64,000 bases of DNA from NCBI GenBank assembly GCA_013396655.1, contig WBMV01006289.1:2807160-2871159 (forward strand). The letters run 5' to 3'. A program made the position numbers and the translations under genes. Positions 39,626 to 53,292 of this stretch are shown here, piece by piece (within the stretch, counting starts at the first letter, position 1; each line of letters starts with the position of its first letter). The DNA comes from Campylorhamphus procurvoides. Lineage: Eukaryota; Chordata; Aves; Passeriformes; Dendrocolaptidae. Under the pieces are notes generated by a model, which had not been told where the DNA came from, made no database searches, and saw nothing but the letters and a program-made list of their open reading frames with translations.

Positions 39626-41049
39626 GTAAAATGCATCATATTTTACTTCAGCCACTTCAAGAAGCTATTACCTCCTTTGAGCTGAAAAACAGCACTTTCC
39701 CTAAAATAAAACACATTTTAAAATAATGTTAAAGACTGGACTGAATAAAATATCTGTTCCACTTGCATATAGCATGTAATTCATGTTTATTCTTTTCTCT
39801 TGTGCCTGACATCATTCTCTTGAAAATGTTATTCTTATGAGCATGATTTTGTTTAAACATTTGTCCATTTTATACATGCAAATAATTTGAAGGTTCCAAA
39901 CTCCAAAAAAACAAAACATCGTGTCCTAAATCAGTGCAATTAATGTAAAAAAATAAACAGCCAAAATAAAATCAAATCTGTAAAAAAGTTTGTACCACTC
40001 TTTAAAGCTAAGTATAATTTTCATTACCATTTCCAGTATTGGAAAGTACAGCATGCTAGAATGACGAAAATAAAGCTGATATCTGACAGCAAAGATGCCA
40101 AATGCTGAGTTTCCTGGGAATTTCAACCACTAAAATAACAATATGCTAAAGGATAGGTGTGCCTGCAGGAAATCTGGATAGATGTTGGGGTTTCACCACA
40201 GAAGCAGACTATGTCTGTGGTATACTATGAATTGCAGTGTTCAGTCCTATATTTCTTTATTGAATGCTAAGCAGGTTTCCTAAAATATTTAAAATAAAAT
40301 ATACATAAATCAACATAAAAGAAGATGTAACACAATCTTCTACAATGATATGTTATGAGGACCTCTAAGAGCAACAAAACCACTGATTAGGAAACAGCAC
40401 CAGAAATGAACACTTCCTAGTTGAAATTTTCTTTTATCAGGATAATATATGAAAATGTAATAATAGATGACTGGCATTTATATGGTACTTCACATACAAT
40501 TCTCTACACTGATGAAAATGGAAAGCTTTTATTATTCATACGTTGTACTTGAAAAAGCTGAAAGATAATGCATTCATGCAAGAAATACCAAAACATCTAC
40601 CCTGAATTTTTGTAGCCCATGGGATCAGGGCAGGGGCAAGTAAAATCAAGACATACGAGTTTCTGCAACCATCATCATACATGACGGGTGATATGACTAG
40701 TTAACACACCATCATTTTAAGATGCTTTGTCATCTCACGTGTCTGTTTATAGTTGGGTCTACTGAGGCAGTTTTGGCACACTCAACTTCAGCCTATACAG
40801 TAGTATAATTCCTTATTTTTAATAAAATTAGATTAAATTTAAAATGTACAAGGAAATCTTCTTCCCAGCAGTTTTCTCCAGTGAAGTTCAGCTACTTCCA
40901 CACAGGGCAGCCGGAAGGCTGCAGATATAATGGACAATTACACAAAGAATTCACTAAGGCTGCAAAGGTTTCCTCTGCCACCAGACTGTGACATGCATTT
41001 GAGTGAATTCCAGCACTTCTGAACTGCTTTACAAGCATAGCCATAAATG

Positions 41050-41100
41050 TATAATCCCCATCAACAGGTGGAGAAATTAAAGGCAAAGAAAAATCACCAA
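41050..41100 (+). mobile_element. Possible MIR SINE relic (3' core part)
   Basis: TATAATCCCCATCAACAGGT, then GGAGAAATTAAAGGCAAAGA, resembles the MIR words ATTATCCCCATTTTACAG, ATGAGGAAACTGAGGC and AGAG in the right order and spacing. MIR is an ancient amniote SINE. The match is short and by eye only. Confidence 0.3.
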
Positions 41101-44100
41101 ACATGCAAAATTATCTGGGACCACTTACCAGTGCATAGACCTTGTCTTCATGCACAGACCAGTGACTGTTTTTACACAGTATTAGATACCTTGCAAATTA
41201 GTGCCACAAAGTTTCTTCTTTAACTGAAAGAGCTGCGACTGTAAGACGTTTTATTTCAGTAGCCGTCAGACCGTACTGCTATGTTCCCTACATCATCTCC
41301 ATGGTTTTTCTGGTTCTATAGATGGCATTAGACTCAGATTGAAACTAAAACTTTTTCTTCGCAATTCAGTGAAAAGAACAGTTATTTCTCAGTTCTCCAT
41401 TATTTCTTTGAGCATAGCTCATCTGGCTTCTAATTTTCAAACATACTTTTTAAATTTGTATTTCAGTACTTCCAGCAGAAGACTCAGTAAGAATAAGATG
41501 ATTAGAATCTAAAAAACAATCAGCATCCCTATGAAATCCTACGTGCCTCTGGCAGGATCTAAACAATATATTTTCATGAAAGATTCCAAAGGATGGTTAT
41601 ACAATGCTTTTTGTAAATAGATACAAGTCACACAACACATACAGGATACCAAAATCATCTTTAATGCAGCAAGCACAGATCTAAAAGAATGTGTTCTGGG
41701 GAAAATGAGGGATAAATAGGTGATTGGTTTCTCTCTAAAAACAAAAATAAAGTAACAGAAGAAATGCTTTCACTGTAAAGGTAGAGGCTCAAACACCCTC
41801 AGAAAGTGAGGCCCATTCCACCTCACCGTGGTAAGCAACATTTGGTGTCTTATGTACAAGCTAATCTTATTTGACAGAAGAAATGTCAGAGCACAGGGTG
41901 AAAAAAAACACAAAACCCCAGTACCTGGGTGCCATCATCTCTACAGTCTCTAACACAAACGATTGAAGTGGATATAGAAGGAGTCAAGAGAAAATGAATG
42001 TCAGCTCCAAATGTTCTTGCTTTTGTTGTGACTCAGACAGACTTCTATTGTCATTTGGTGTGCAATCAGGCTAAGAAACCTTTGTTTTCAACTCTACTCA
42101 AGATACAATTTTCTGATCTAATCCTGTTTATTACCAGTATGAAATTTTTTACCCCGAAAGGTATCTTAGCAATATTAATGACCCAAACATTAATTCTTAA
42201 AAAGGCAGTATGTCAGTTTACTGGTGCACATTCATTTCTGCCCCTAAATAATCACACTAAAAATCCTCCTAAGAGATAAATGAGGGTCTCACCCACAGAA
42301 TCTCCTTCCCTCAAATAAGAAAGTCATAATCCAACATCAAGGACAGGATAATAACTTTGGAAATTTATAAAATTAAATCTAAATATCTTTCTTGTACACC
42401 AGAAAAGGATGATAAGTCTATTCTTACACTTCCTCTCCCCTCCCCACAAAAAAAAGGTATCTAGATGACCCCCCAGGGACGCCTTTCTTAACCTGATCTG
42501 TTGTTTTGACATCTTTGGTCATTATATGTTTCATGGAGTATTGTATTAAACAGAAACAACAGAAATAAATTTCAAACCTAAATATTTTAGATGTGTATCT
42601 GAAATGCAGATGCATGTGTCTCGCAAATGACTGGTGTGTTTAAAGTACAAAGTTGATTGACACATGCTTTCACTTAATGATGGTAATTACGAAGAATAAC
42701 AACTCCAAGCCACATCTGTTCAATGTAACAATCTTGTTGCGCTATGCAGATTACATTGAGAGCTGTCAGAAATGCCAATTTTACCACAAATCATGCATAA
42801 GCACATTTGTAAGACAAGAAACAGATTAATAAGCATCAACACTTTTTTGTAAACACTTGTTGAAGAGAATAAAAGCTGTTAGCACTGAAGAAAATGATAC
42901 AACAGTGGATGCTTTCTCTATCAAGCTTGAAATAAGAAATCGCAGGAAGGACAAAAGTGCAGGCTGAATCCCCAAAGAAAAGATCCCCCTGTAGCAGATC
43001 AAAATGTGGAAAACTCAACAATTGCACTACACGTGAACAACATATAATTACATTTTTTCTTTCATTTTGATCAGTTCTCACTTAAAACCTTCATTTTTGA
43101 CAGCACTACATAGTAGATAAACAGGGCGTTTTTAAGCTGTACTGATTTAATACAGTAAATTTTTATTTAATTGCAGAACATGCAGATTAAATTGAAGCTA
43201 AAACAGTAAATGAAGAAAATCAAAATCACTAAGTCACAAACCTATGCACTTTTTTAATCATATCATAATTGGAGGTGCTTTATTCAAAAGCTGTTTAAGA
43301 TTCAGGGCCATGTTTTTCCTATAGCAAAGGAGCATGGAATCATAGGCACACAGTCTCAGACAAGTCATTAATGTAAAAAGACCTTGTTTGCTTTTGTATG
43401 ACAGAAGACATTACAAGATACAGCTGACATGCAATATAATTGTAAAATAAATAAATAACATGATTTTTAAAAGGTTCTTAGATATAGCCTTCTGTAAAAT
43501 ATAATTAAAAATTGAAATAAGAAAGATTTTTTTAATCTCTTTGAGAAGCAATTTTCCATCAATGTGACTTAGCTGACTCTAAATAATCAACGCAGGAACT
43601 GTGTGTGCACTTCTAATACAAACTTCTTAAAAATCATCTTTTTTTGGTTTAAGTATTTATTTTCCAAATTTTCTAAACTTATTCTTGTTCACAGACTGCC
43701 AGAGCAGATAAACTGCATCCTATTTTTGTGGATCAGTTAGACATCCTGCAGATTTAGCCAGAGATGAGGCTTCCTGTGTGAGTCATTTGCTTTAAAGTTT
43801 AGCTTTAATTTGCCTGAGTTTGATCAAAATATTTTTAGTATTTATTGATAACACTGCCTCAAGCATTTAAAGCATACAGAAAAGGCAACAGTTATTTACA
43901 AGACCCAAAGATTTCATAAAAAGACTATTTACTATTTAAGTATTATAATCTACAAAATCTCTGGAAAGGAAAATACAGTTATTTCCATGCTCTGGGCTTA
44001 TTCACTCTGCAATAAAATGAACAAAATATTTTTGTAACAAATAGGAGAGATTTTACAGAACACTTAGGTCTCATATCCTGCAAATCACTCAATCTTGAGG

Positions 44101-47100
44101 ATATGCTCCTCAAATCCATGAAGTTGTCTACATAAAAAATTTGGTTCAAGGAATGCCAGATTGAAAAGTACCTCAGGGAACACCTGGTCCAACCTTTATT
44201 TTGTGTAAAATCCACATACCTACAATTTTCTTTTAAAACTGCATGACTCCTATCAAGCTACCTACCTGCATGTGTGATCACACAGGAGATCACAGCTGCC
44301 AATAAGGAAACGACAAAATATTTTCAAAACATATTCAGAACTTTTAAAATTTGCATTTAAAATTGTCTATAAAATATTCTGAACTTTACAATAAAAAATG
44401 GCAGCAAGTAGGATTTTAAATACATAATAGCATTGCTTCTATCGAGCCATTAGCAAGAAAAATAACATGCAGTGGTTATTTATTGCAACTGTCAAGCAGC
44501 AACAGTGATATCTCTTCACCAGCAGGTTTGCAAACTGAGTCCCTGTTCCAGCCAGTGTTGAAAGTTCTTGACTAAGGAGCCCACCTGCCCATCAGAATCA
44601 TCATTTAGTTCCCTCTTCAGGGTATGGCACAGCGTGCTTCCTACTGCAGTAGGAAAGGATTCTCTAACCTAATATTCTTCATCATAACAAAATATGTAAG
44701 CCTGAACAAATTTTCTCAGACACAGCTGCCTCTATGGTATCTTGGCATTTGAGTAGATGATTTGCAGAAATTCCACTGGGAAGGAGGTACTTTAAAGGCT
44801 GCCAGAGAGTGTGATAGGGCTAGAAGAAGAGTGAAGAGGCACAGCTGTGACAGCTGAAAGCGGGATAAGCTGCCACTGATCTGTTTCTATGCTTATCACA
44901 ACACCCATTAATCAATTCCAATCACAGCAGGCCCACCAACTAAACTATACTCCACCTCTCAAAAACTGACTACTCAGCCTTGTAATCTTCCTGAGAAATT
45001 GTTCATCTGAAAAAAATGTTAGAGGGGCACTGTATTATTTACTTTATTAAAAAAAAAAGAAAATACTATTATATTTGCATCTTTTTAAAAAATCACACCA
45101 CAGGCATTTCCCTTCTGCTTTCTCTAAGTTGTGCCATAGATGCTACTCTTAGTGAACTCGATATCAACAGTAGACCTATAGGTTTATATCTTCAAGACAG
45201 CCTAGAATATAAATAGTATTTACCCTACTATTTAGAAAAAGTATCTTTAAATATAGTTCTTTGCAAAAAAAAAAAATACATTAAAGTTTACAGACTACAC
45301 CAATACATAGAATGCACCAAATAGCACTAACTGAAATATAATTAGATGTGTTCTGATTGATTGCAAATTTCCTATTATTTTTATAATTTTATAAGTTCAG
45401 TTCCCAGTGACATTAATGCTACCATGAATTTGAGCTTTCTTCGAAGCTAAGAGCTGATGGGACACCCCTGCTGCTATACATCCCCAGCTCACCTGATCTG
45501 CAAATTTGGCAGGTTTTGAAGGAGTATTCAAATCCATTCAGTATATAAGCTGCAGTAATTTGTTCACTAGAACAAGTGAGTAGGCAGCTCTGTAATTTGG
45601 TTACTGGATCACTAATTTTCTATTCATTACTGCATTTCACAGTTACTGCTTTCACTGGCCTCAGGTCTGTTCACACCAAAAAAGTTACAGTTTCAGAGAA
45701 CATAACAGCAGTGAATTAAAAGCAGAATGAAGAAAATTGCAAGTTCCCCAGCATACTAAAGGATAACATCAGAACACCTTTCCACAGATTTTCAAAAGTG
45801 AACCTGATGAGTGAGACCTCTTGGAACAAGGAGTGGCCTTGTCTGGATGCCTGGCCCCCAGAGCAGTCCGTTACATAGAACTCAGCCCAGTGTTGACAAG
45901 CCAGAAGCTTTAAGCTCGACTAGGCATCAAAAAAAAACACTTAATCAGAAGCCAGGCTACTTAAAGCTATCAGTTGGAAGGATTAAGTGCACTTTGTATA
46001 TCTCTTTACAATGTCAGTTTAAAGCTTGGAGGTCTCCAGAATAACCAAAAAGTTTTAGAAGCCAGAGCCCCCTTACTATCCAGTGCTATCTCTGCATCCA
46101 AAGAACATGGCAGGTTGTGGAAAATCTTCCAATATGATCCACCACTTGAACAGCTTTCATGTTTATGCACCTGTCACAACACTGAGGAATTGTATTCAGC
46201 TTTTTTATAAAAGCTGTGTATTTTAATAGTGGTATGGCTTCACAAGAACTAGGTGCCTGTTGTGGCATTTGTGGAATTTTACTAATTTCCAGAGAACAGC
46301 ATTGTTATTTCCAAAGACCACATTATAAATGCATGCAACTTGTATGGATCCAAAATGGGTATTTGAAGAGGGTTGGTATTATTTATCAATAGTCTTCTAG
46401 TTGATCCACAAGGAAAAGAAAGATCCTGTCATAATTACTGCACAATAGCACAACATTAAACAGCAAAATTTATACTCATTTAAGGAATTGGTAGACCACA
46501 ATTGTCACTAGAAAACAATTTGCTTTATTTTTGAATTCTTCCTTTATTTAATAGAATGGCGTCAACTATCAAAGTGTTGAGAGAGGTCTTTCATGCTCAT
46601 TTAAAGCTCTTATTACAAGGACAAAATTCTGAGAGATCCTATTGCTGTTCATGCAACATATTATCAGGTAATATATGAACTAATTTTATGTGTATTATTT
46701 AAACTATTTTAGCAAATAGATGAATATTATGTATGTATTGGCATTGCAGAATGACACAGTAAACATGATGGAGAAATTCTGAATCTGGAATCAAATCATG
46801 TAAGTTACATACTACTTCTAACTGCTTTTCTAACCCTATGAAAATGTGAAACTACTATTTATTTTAATATGTATGTACCTTTTGCACCTTCATCATATTG
46901 GAGATTAAAGGATTTTTTTCCCCTCCCTTGATCTCCCTTCAAAACAGGTACAACTCCTTTTCTAGATGGCATTTCTAGGAACAATAGCTTAGTGTAAAAA
47001 TACTACCTGCACAATATAAAAGAATTTTGATTCTCGGGCCCTGCAACAATTTCCAAATGCTATCTCCCTCCTCCCCCATGTTTTCAACTCTAAAGTCTTT

Positions 47101-49285
47101 GGGAGACAAATTTCCTCTACAATTGGAAATCCCTATCTAAAAAATTCTTACTTGGGCAAATTTCCCAATGCAGCCTCTGCAGTAGTGAACTAAAAAAGCT
47201 TCACTCTCTTCAAAATACTTTTACACTTTGATTTTACATTTACACTATAATAGAAAAGTTGATGTATTTCTCATGTTAAAATTAACAAGAAAAAACAAAG
47301 GGAAAAAATTCTGCTTCCAGCAGGCAAAATACAGGTTAATAAATTACAGACAGCATCAACTTAGAGATGTGCATCCCATGAAGATGGGTTATAATGGTGA
47401 CCTGGATACAGTGACATTTAAGAGTAAAGAAGTAAAGAAGATGTGCACATGCATGAGAATGTGATTAGTCCACTTATGAAAACATACTGGCAGGCACAGA
47501 AATCCATTGCATACCAGGTTTAGAATAATTTAACAGGAACCTAACAACCCTAACAACTTGGTTCTAAACCACTACTCTACTTATATATGATTTTTATTGT
47601 CCTCTTTTGATCATAAAAACAGCACTGAAACTGTCAGAAGAAATGTACATGATTCCCAGTTTATGCACATACTCAAAAGTTACAATCAGCAAAAGTGACT
47701 GCCAAAATAACGTTATTCAACACAACAGCCAACTTTGTGCATTCAGAGTTATATTTTGAATTCTATAGTGGTAAAAATACGTCTTATTGTGACTATACAG
47801 CCCAAGCAGAAATGGAAAACGGAGCAGGTGCACTGCACTGTCTACTGAATTATTAATTTCCTATTGAAAATATCTGGCAGATGACTCCTTCCTTACAGAA
47901 GACATAGGAAATAAAGACATCTCATGAGAGCGGAATCTCTGCTAAGCAGTCATCGCCCTAACACTATGTAACTGTAAAAAGTATCAGCATTCTCCTAAAC
48001 ACATGGCTCCCCCATTCTAACACCTAGACAAGGCAGAGAAATATTTCAGTCACAAATAGCCTCACAGAAGCTTCTCCATTTCAGTCAACTTAACTATACC
48101 AGTCACAAGAACCTATTTTTAGATTTAGCTGGTTGTATATAACATTTCACGTTTCCAAAATACTATGGTGAATTTCAATACTGTTTACAAAACATTTCTT
48201 CAGGTATTGTGAACAACAAATTCTTTCAAGGATTTCTTCTTTCATGTTTAGAATTTTGTTTTCCTCTGAAAGCTCCAATTACCTGAGAATTCATGAGAAA
48301 AGCTAACTATTCTGTTTTGCACCTCTGTGCATTTGTGAAGAACAGGTCACTGTTGTCTTTACTTCTGTGAGCAGAGAACGCTGGTAAATGCCCTCCCAGG
48401 ACAGCACAGAGCAGAGAATCATCTTTATTCCCTGGACAGCAGAGCCTACCAACACAGTGTTGCCAGTGCAATGTGTCAGAAATGTGTTTTATGTATTGTA
48501 TATCTTAGTGAAGCCTCATTTTTCCTGGACCACAGCTGTAAACTAATAGCATCTACTCTCAAGCACAGTGAAAAGGCGCTATTAAACTGACAGATTAAAA
48601 AGGTTCCACATGGGTTCTAGGTACTGTAAGAGCAGTCACACATGTTCACCTGACATCAATATTAAAAAGCATGGGCATGCAAAACTGCAGGGTTCACCTT
48701 CAGGCAGTGCTCCTGAGTTGAAATAACAAAGCCTACTTTTGCTCTTACTGTATACCAGGATGTTTGTCTACACCCACGTTGTGGTTAAATAAGTTCCTTT
48801 ACAGTGCTATAACTATCCATGCCAAGTGTGCACTACATTAATAGCCAAGTTCTTAAAACTACTTATCTACAAACTATTCCCCAAAGGTTAAAAAATTACT
48901 TCAGCTAAGCAGATGCTCCTGAAGTTAAGAATCTATTTTTTCAATAGGATCCATTCCAAATGACATAAGTAGATCCCTGAGACGCTCTGCAAAAGAGATA
49001 GCAACCATCTGATCTATTTGAATACTTTCACCCCCATCTTGTTGAACAAGAAGATGTTTCTCACCTTTGCAAAGCACTTTGAGATCTACTAGATGAGAAA
49101 AACTGTAGATTTTCATGCAATTCCAGCCACAGCTGCAGAGCAGGAGATAGTTTTTTGATGACTCAATAGCATCAGAAGTGGAGAAGTCAAGACACAGCTA
49201 CTATGCTCCAAGTACATTAATACTCTGCAAAGAAAAATCTTGTCTTTAAATCATATCAAGAAATGTATCTAACTTCTGGATTTCT

Positions 49286-49347
49286 TTTAAAAAACAAACA
49301 AAAAACACCACCAAAACTAAACAAAAGAAAACACAAAAAAAAACAAC
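49286..49347. repeat. A/C-rich simple tract
   Basis: AAACAAACAAAAAACACC-like low-complexity sequence, nearly free of G and T on the plus strand. Confidence 0.8.
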
Positions 49348-50744
49348 AAAAATCCCACTCTCAAATTTAGTGCAAGACTTGATCTACACATCAGAAGAGA
49401 CATTTAGTATCGATCTTACTGATCTGTCTACAAAACACTCTATTTAATAATGCTCATTATTTGAAAAAAGCATTGGCACTTTTGTTTCTCCCAAAGATGA
49501 GACTGCTTTACTACTGTTGCTTTTGTTTCATAGAGTGTTTTTTCTTATTTTTTTTTTTAAGTCTTTTATTCCATTGCAATGCCACTAACATGCACACAAA
49601 ACAATTCTGGAAGAACCTCACACTATCAAGACACCACTAATAAAATAGTTTCTAAACCTGTGGTATGAGTTTTTGTAAGCACAATAATTGACAAGTTGAA
49701 TTGCTTCATGCCCATTTTTATGCTTTTATTGAAGGGGTGAGATTATGAGTAAATGCAGACTGCTCATTGAGCAAGGATTCTCTATCTCAAAAAAAAAATC
49801 CATCTCCCCATCTGATTTACAACCTCACTTTCACAAGAAGCATAGCCAAGGCTGGAGGAAGACAAGTATAGTTTATCTCACATCTTCTTAGACCTTTGGA
49901 TACAGCTTGAAATTATGGTGTGAGACTTGTTCATAAACACGAGGGATTATTTTAAATAGGACAAAAAAGTTACTAATAATTCTTAAATATTGAGCTTCTC
50001 TGAAGACATGCAGAGGTTTTCCCAATTATACTTCTCTCTTACTCAATGCAGACATAAACCTTAATAAAGTGCAGTTTCACAATTAGAACACATTTACACC
50101 ACTTCTATTTACAAAGTTAATTTGCTAAAAACCTTTCTTACCTAGCAGTTGCAATAGGAAACATCAGAATTTCCAAGTTTCATTCTGAATTTCATTCTTG
50201 ACCTACTGTGCAACTTGTGGGAGAGAAAGAGGAATAAAGAAATTACCCAAGTCCCTGTACAGGAAAACTAGTTTATTTGTAGGCATTTTAGTAATTAGAA
50301 GTGTCTTAAGAATGAATTTAAAGAGTCATAAAATTATCCTTACTGGGCCATCATCTTTCCTAGGCTGTGCATTCTCCACTACTAAATCTGAGCTATTATA
50401 TTTCGTTTTCTGTGCTGTTCATATGAATGTGACAGGAAAAGTTATTTCTTGAGATTGTTAATACAGTTAAGCCCATTATTTTAGAAATATGTTTGTGATA
50501 TTGATGAAAAGGGTTATTGAACTATATTATGCACAAGCAAAACTGCATGGGTTTTGTTTTGGTTTTTTGTCTAACATCAACAAAAATTTAAATTGTAAAC
50601 TTACAATGTGAAAAAGAAGCAGATGTTTTTGTATATAATGACAGCTACCATTACAGCTATGCTATAGGTGCCATATATTTAGGGGAATACAGGATGGCAA
50701 GGTTGTTCTACAAACTCCAGAAAGACCCTGAACAGACAGAGGTT

Positions 50745-50890
50745 CCTGCGGATCCAAGAGAGGCGCGGGAATTCCCGGCTCGCCTTGGGCAGCGCTGCCA
50801 CCCAGCGGCTGCCGCGGGAACTGCGCCCACCCCGCAGCCCAACCCGCCTTTCCTCCTGCCGGCAGACGGCAAGGGGGAAAGAGCACCGCA
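50745..50890. promoter_or_regulatory. Isolated CpG-dense islet
   Basis: About 15 CpG dinucleotides in some 145 bases, inside otherwise AT-rich, CpG-poor intergenic DNA, 8 kb beyond the KIF14 stop. It includes GCCGCGGGAACTGCG and GCCGGCAGACGGC. It shows no recognisable repeat or exon. It could be the promoter of an unannotated non-coding transcript or an enhancer, or a recent GC-rich insertion. Confidence 0.4.
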
Positions 50891-52344
50891 GCAAATACCC
50901 ATCTCCTGAAACTACTCCTTTTAGGAAAGACGCTGTAACCAGCGGAGCTGTTCTAAGATAAGAGGGGAAAAAATCCAAAACCATAGACGTCTACACAGCT
51001 TTGTTACTGTGTGTGTTTTTCTAAGAATGTTGTTCATGGACAGTGCTGGCAAGTGGCAGAATGAAAACTGCTAACAGAATCATAAAAAAGTGTTAATCAA
51101 CCATAGCAGTGGGAGATTTTAATTTTTCAGTAGAACTAAGCAGGGAAGTATCCCAGTTCTCTCTGGAAACAGCCATGGGATGCGGCAGCACACCAACAAA
51201 GAATATCAGCGAGCGCTCTTGTTGCTGGACTATTTTACGGGTCCACAATCTAAGAAAAGCTGTGTCTAGGGCACTCTATATGGATCCCCAGACCACATGA
51301 AGCTCAGGCTCAATCCTGTAGCATTAGCCACAGTTGCCTGAAGTGACTATTTTGCAACACATTTACAACGGTTTTATGCAAACAGAAAACAAATTATCTG
51401 ACACTCTCATTGCATTAATCCATTGTTTATCACTCTTGCTACACAAAACACACCTCATAGTGCTACCTAACAGCACTCAGTAAGCATTTTTATATAGTAA
51501 TCTGGGGTCCCTCTCCCAGTAACCAGCAAAATTAGAACAACTAATACACCACTGCACAGCAGGTTGCATACTTCCTTTTGGACTGTGTGTTACATACTCA
51601 GCATGGGGTAAGAGTAGTATAAAATGTTTATATGTATTATACTCACACGTCACCACTTGATTAATCATCTTGGAGAGAGATTCAAGTGTAGGAGATGAAC
51701 TTGCATATTACTGGTCATAATCAAACAACTCAGCTGGCCTTCAATTCATAACACTAGCATATGCTTTTCTGATTTTATCTTCATTAATCAAATATTTAAA
51801 TATATGTTTTTAAGAAAGTTTGTTACTTTATGGGTAAGAATCAGAACTGAAAGAAATTCCTTATAAAGGGAGAGGCAAAACAACGTCAGTAAACTGAGTC
51901 CTACTTACCAATTTTGCCATCTACTGTTGAAGATGGCTCAGGAGTTCAAAAAACAGAATTTGTTTTATTCTATTTATTCTGTTAACTATTCCATAGTTAC
52001 CCATCTGACTTTGCCACATTCCTTGCGGACAAGTATCTAATATTAAATATAATTTAATTTACATGTTTGAACTTCACATTTTATCAATTCACCTTAGTTG
52101 TTTTGACTTCTTGTATACATGACAATATATAGTCAGTAAAACTATGATACAAACAAGCAAGAATTTCATATTCAATTTGGTGCTTAAAAAGATGATTTAC
52201 ATTTTCTTTTCCTCCACCACGTATGTATCATCTTCAGTAGCTGATGCTTCATAAAAACCATACTTACTCGTTATTATGCACTTGGCTGTAAAGCAGGAAG
52301 ATCTCATGTTTCATTTAAAGAAAATGAAAAGCAAATGGAGATGG

Positions 52345-52890
52345 GCTGCTCCTGTACCTTTAAGATTTCCTCCTTGAACTATGTTCAGCTACTCCGTACC
52401 CCTTTTTGCCCTTCAGGACTGCTTCCCAAGGCAATGCCTCAACCAATCTGTCCTAAACAGGCCACAGTCTGCCTTCCAGAAGTCCAAGGTGACAGTTCTG
52501 CTGCCACCCCTCCTTACTTCTCCCCATGAACTGTGACCTCTATCATTTTGTGATCACTGTGCCCAAGAAAACCTCCAACCCTCACAGCTCCCACCAGTCC
52601 TTCTGTTCTCAAACAGCAGGTCCAGCAGGGCACCTTCCCTGAATAGCTCACTCACCAGCTGTCAGGGAATTATCTTCCACGCGCTCCAGGGAACCTCCCA
52701 AGCTGCTTCCTCTCTGATGTATTGAATTTCTGGCAAACATCTGGTAAGTTGAGTTCCCCCACAATAACAAGGGGCAGCAACTGTGAGACTTCTGCCAGTT
52801 GGTTATAGAATACTTCATCTGCCTCTTCACCCTGGTTGGGTGGTCTAGAACAGGCTCCCCACCAGGATATCAGTGAGATGCTCTATCTCA
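52345..52890 (-). mobile_element. CR1 LINE fragment: endonuclease region of ORF2, degenerate
   Basis: Translated on the minus strand in pieces, it gives words of the CR1 APE-type endonuclease and its surroundings: a PPNQG-like segment near 52840, the FYNQLAEVSQ-like segment, a degraded GDFNLPD (here GELNLPD) and, further on, GHSDHKMIEV near 52540. Frameshifts separate these blocks, so no functional protein remains. It is not contiguous with the 3' CR1 piece near 5 kb. Confidence 0.75.
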
Positions 52891-53237
52891 GATTGAAAGA
52901 CATTTGAAGTCATATTTTTTTTATGTTGTTCTTGCTGTTGATGAAGCATTAGCTCAGAAGACCTCTTTCTTAGTTTTGTCCTGCTTTCACTGCAATAATC
53001 ATATCATATTAATGTGGATTAGATTCTATAAACCACTCCTATTCTAGAAACCAACACTATTAATGAATATAAACATACTGAAAAAAACCAGAACAAGCAA
53101 ACAAGAAAAAGTGTGGGAAAAAAAACTCAAGATTATCCAAATCTTTTTACATATACTGATTTCAAGTCCTAAAAAGGGCATTTTAAAAAAAAAAGCGGCT
53201 TTTATATTATATAGAAATATAAAAATACTAGGACTTT

Positions 53238-53292
53238 GAAAAACAAACAAAAATAAAAAAACAAATGAACCCAACAAAACCACCACAAAACC
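53238..53292. repeat. A/C-rich simple tract
   Basis: AAACAAACAAAAATAAAAAA and further CAAA/CCA units; low complexity. Confidence 0.75.

Larger units (their letters stand above)
39126..52344. other. Intergenic between ZNF281 and KIF14, second part
   Basis: About 13 kb with the AT-rich stretch, the possible MIR relic, an A/C tract and the isolated CpG islet listed separately. Nothing coding recognised. Confidence 0.5.

Noticed and set aside
43336..43400. GGAATCATAGGCACACAG as a CR1 tail
   Set aside because: Only the GAATCATAG word matches, without the following TTGGAAGGGACC-type sequence.
44161..44200. CTCAGGGAACACCTGGTCCA, similar to a CR1 3' end
   Set aside because: Too short and lacks the flanking CR1 signature; could be chance.
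51109..51300. Plus-strand frame starting with a GDFNF-like word, reminiscent of LINE endonuclease
   Set aside because: Only a few residues match, and no other endonuclease motif follows in any frame.
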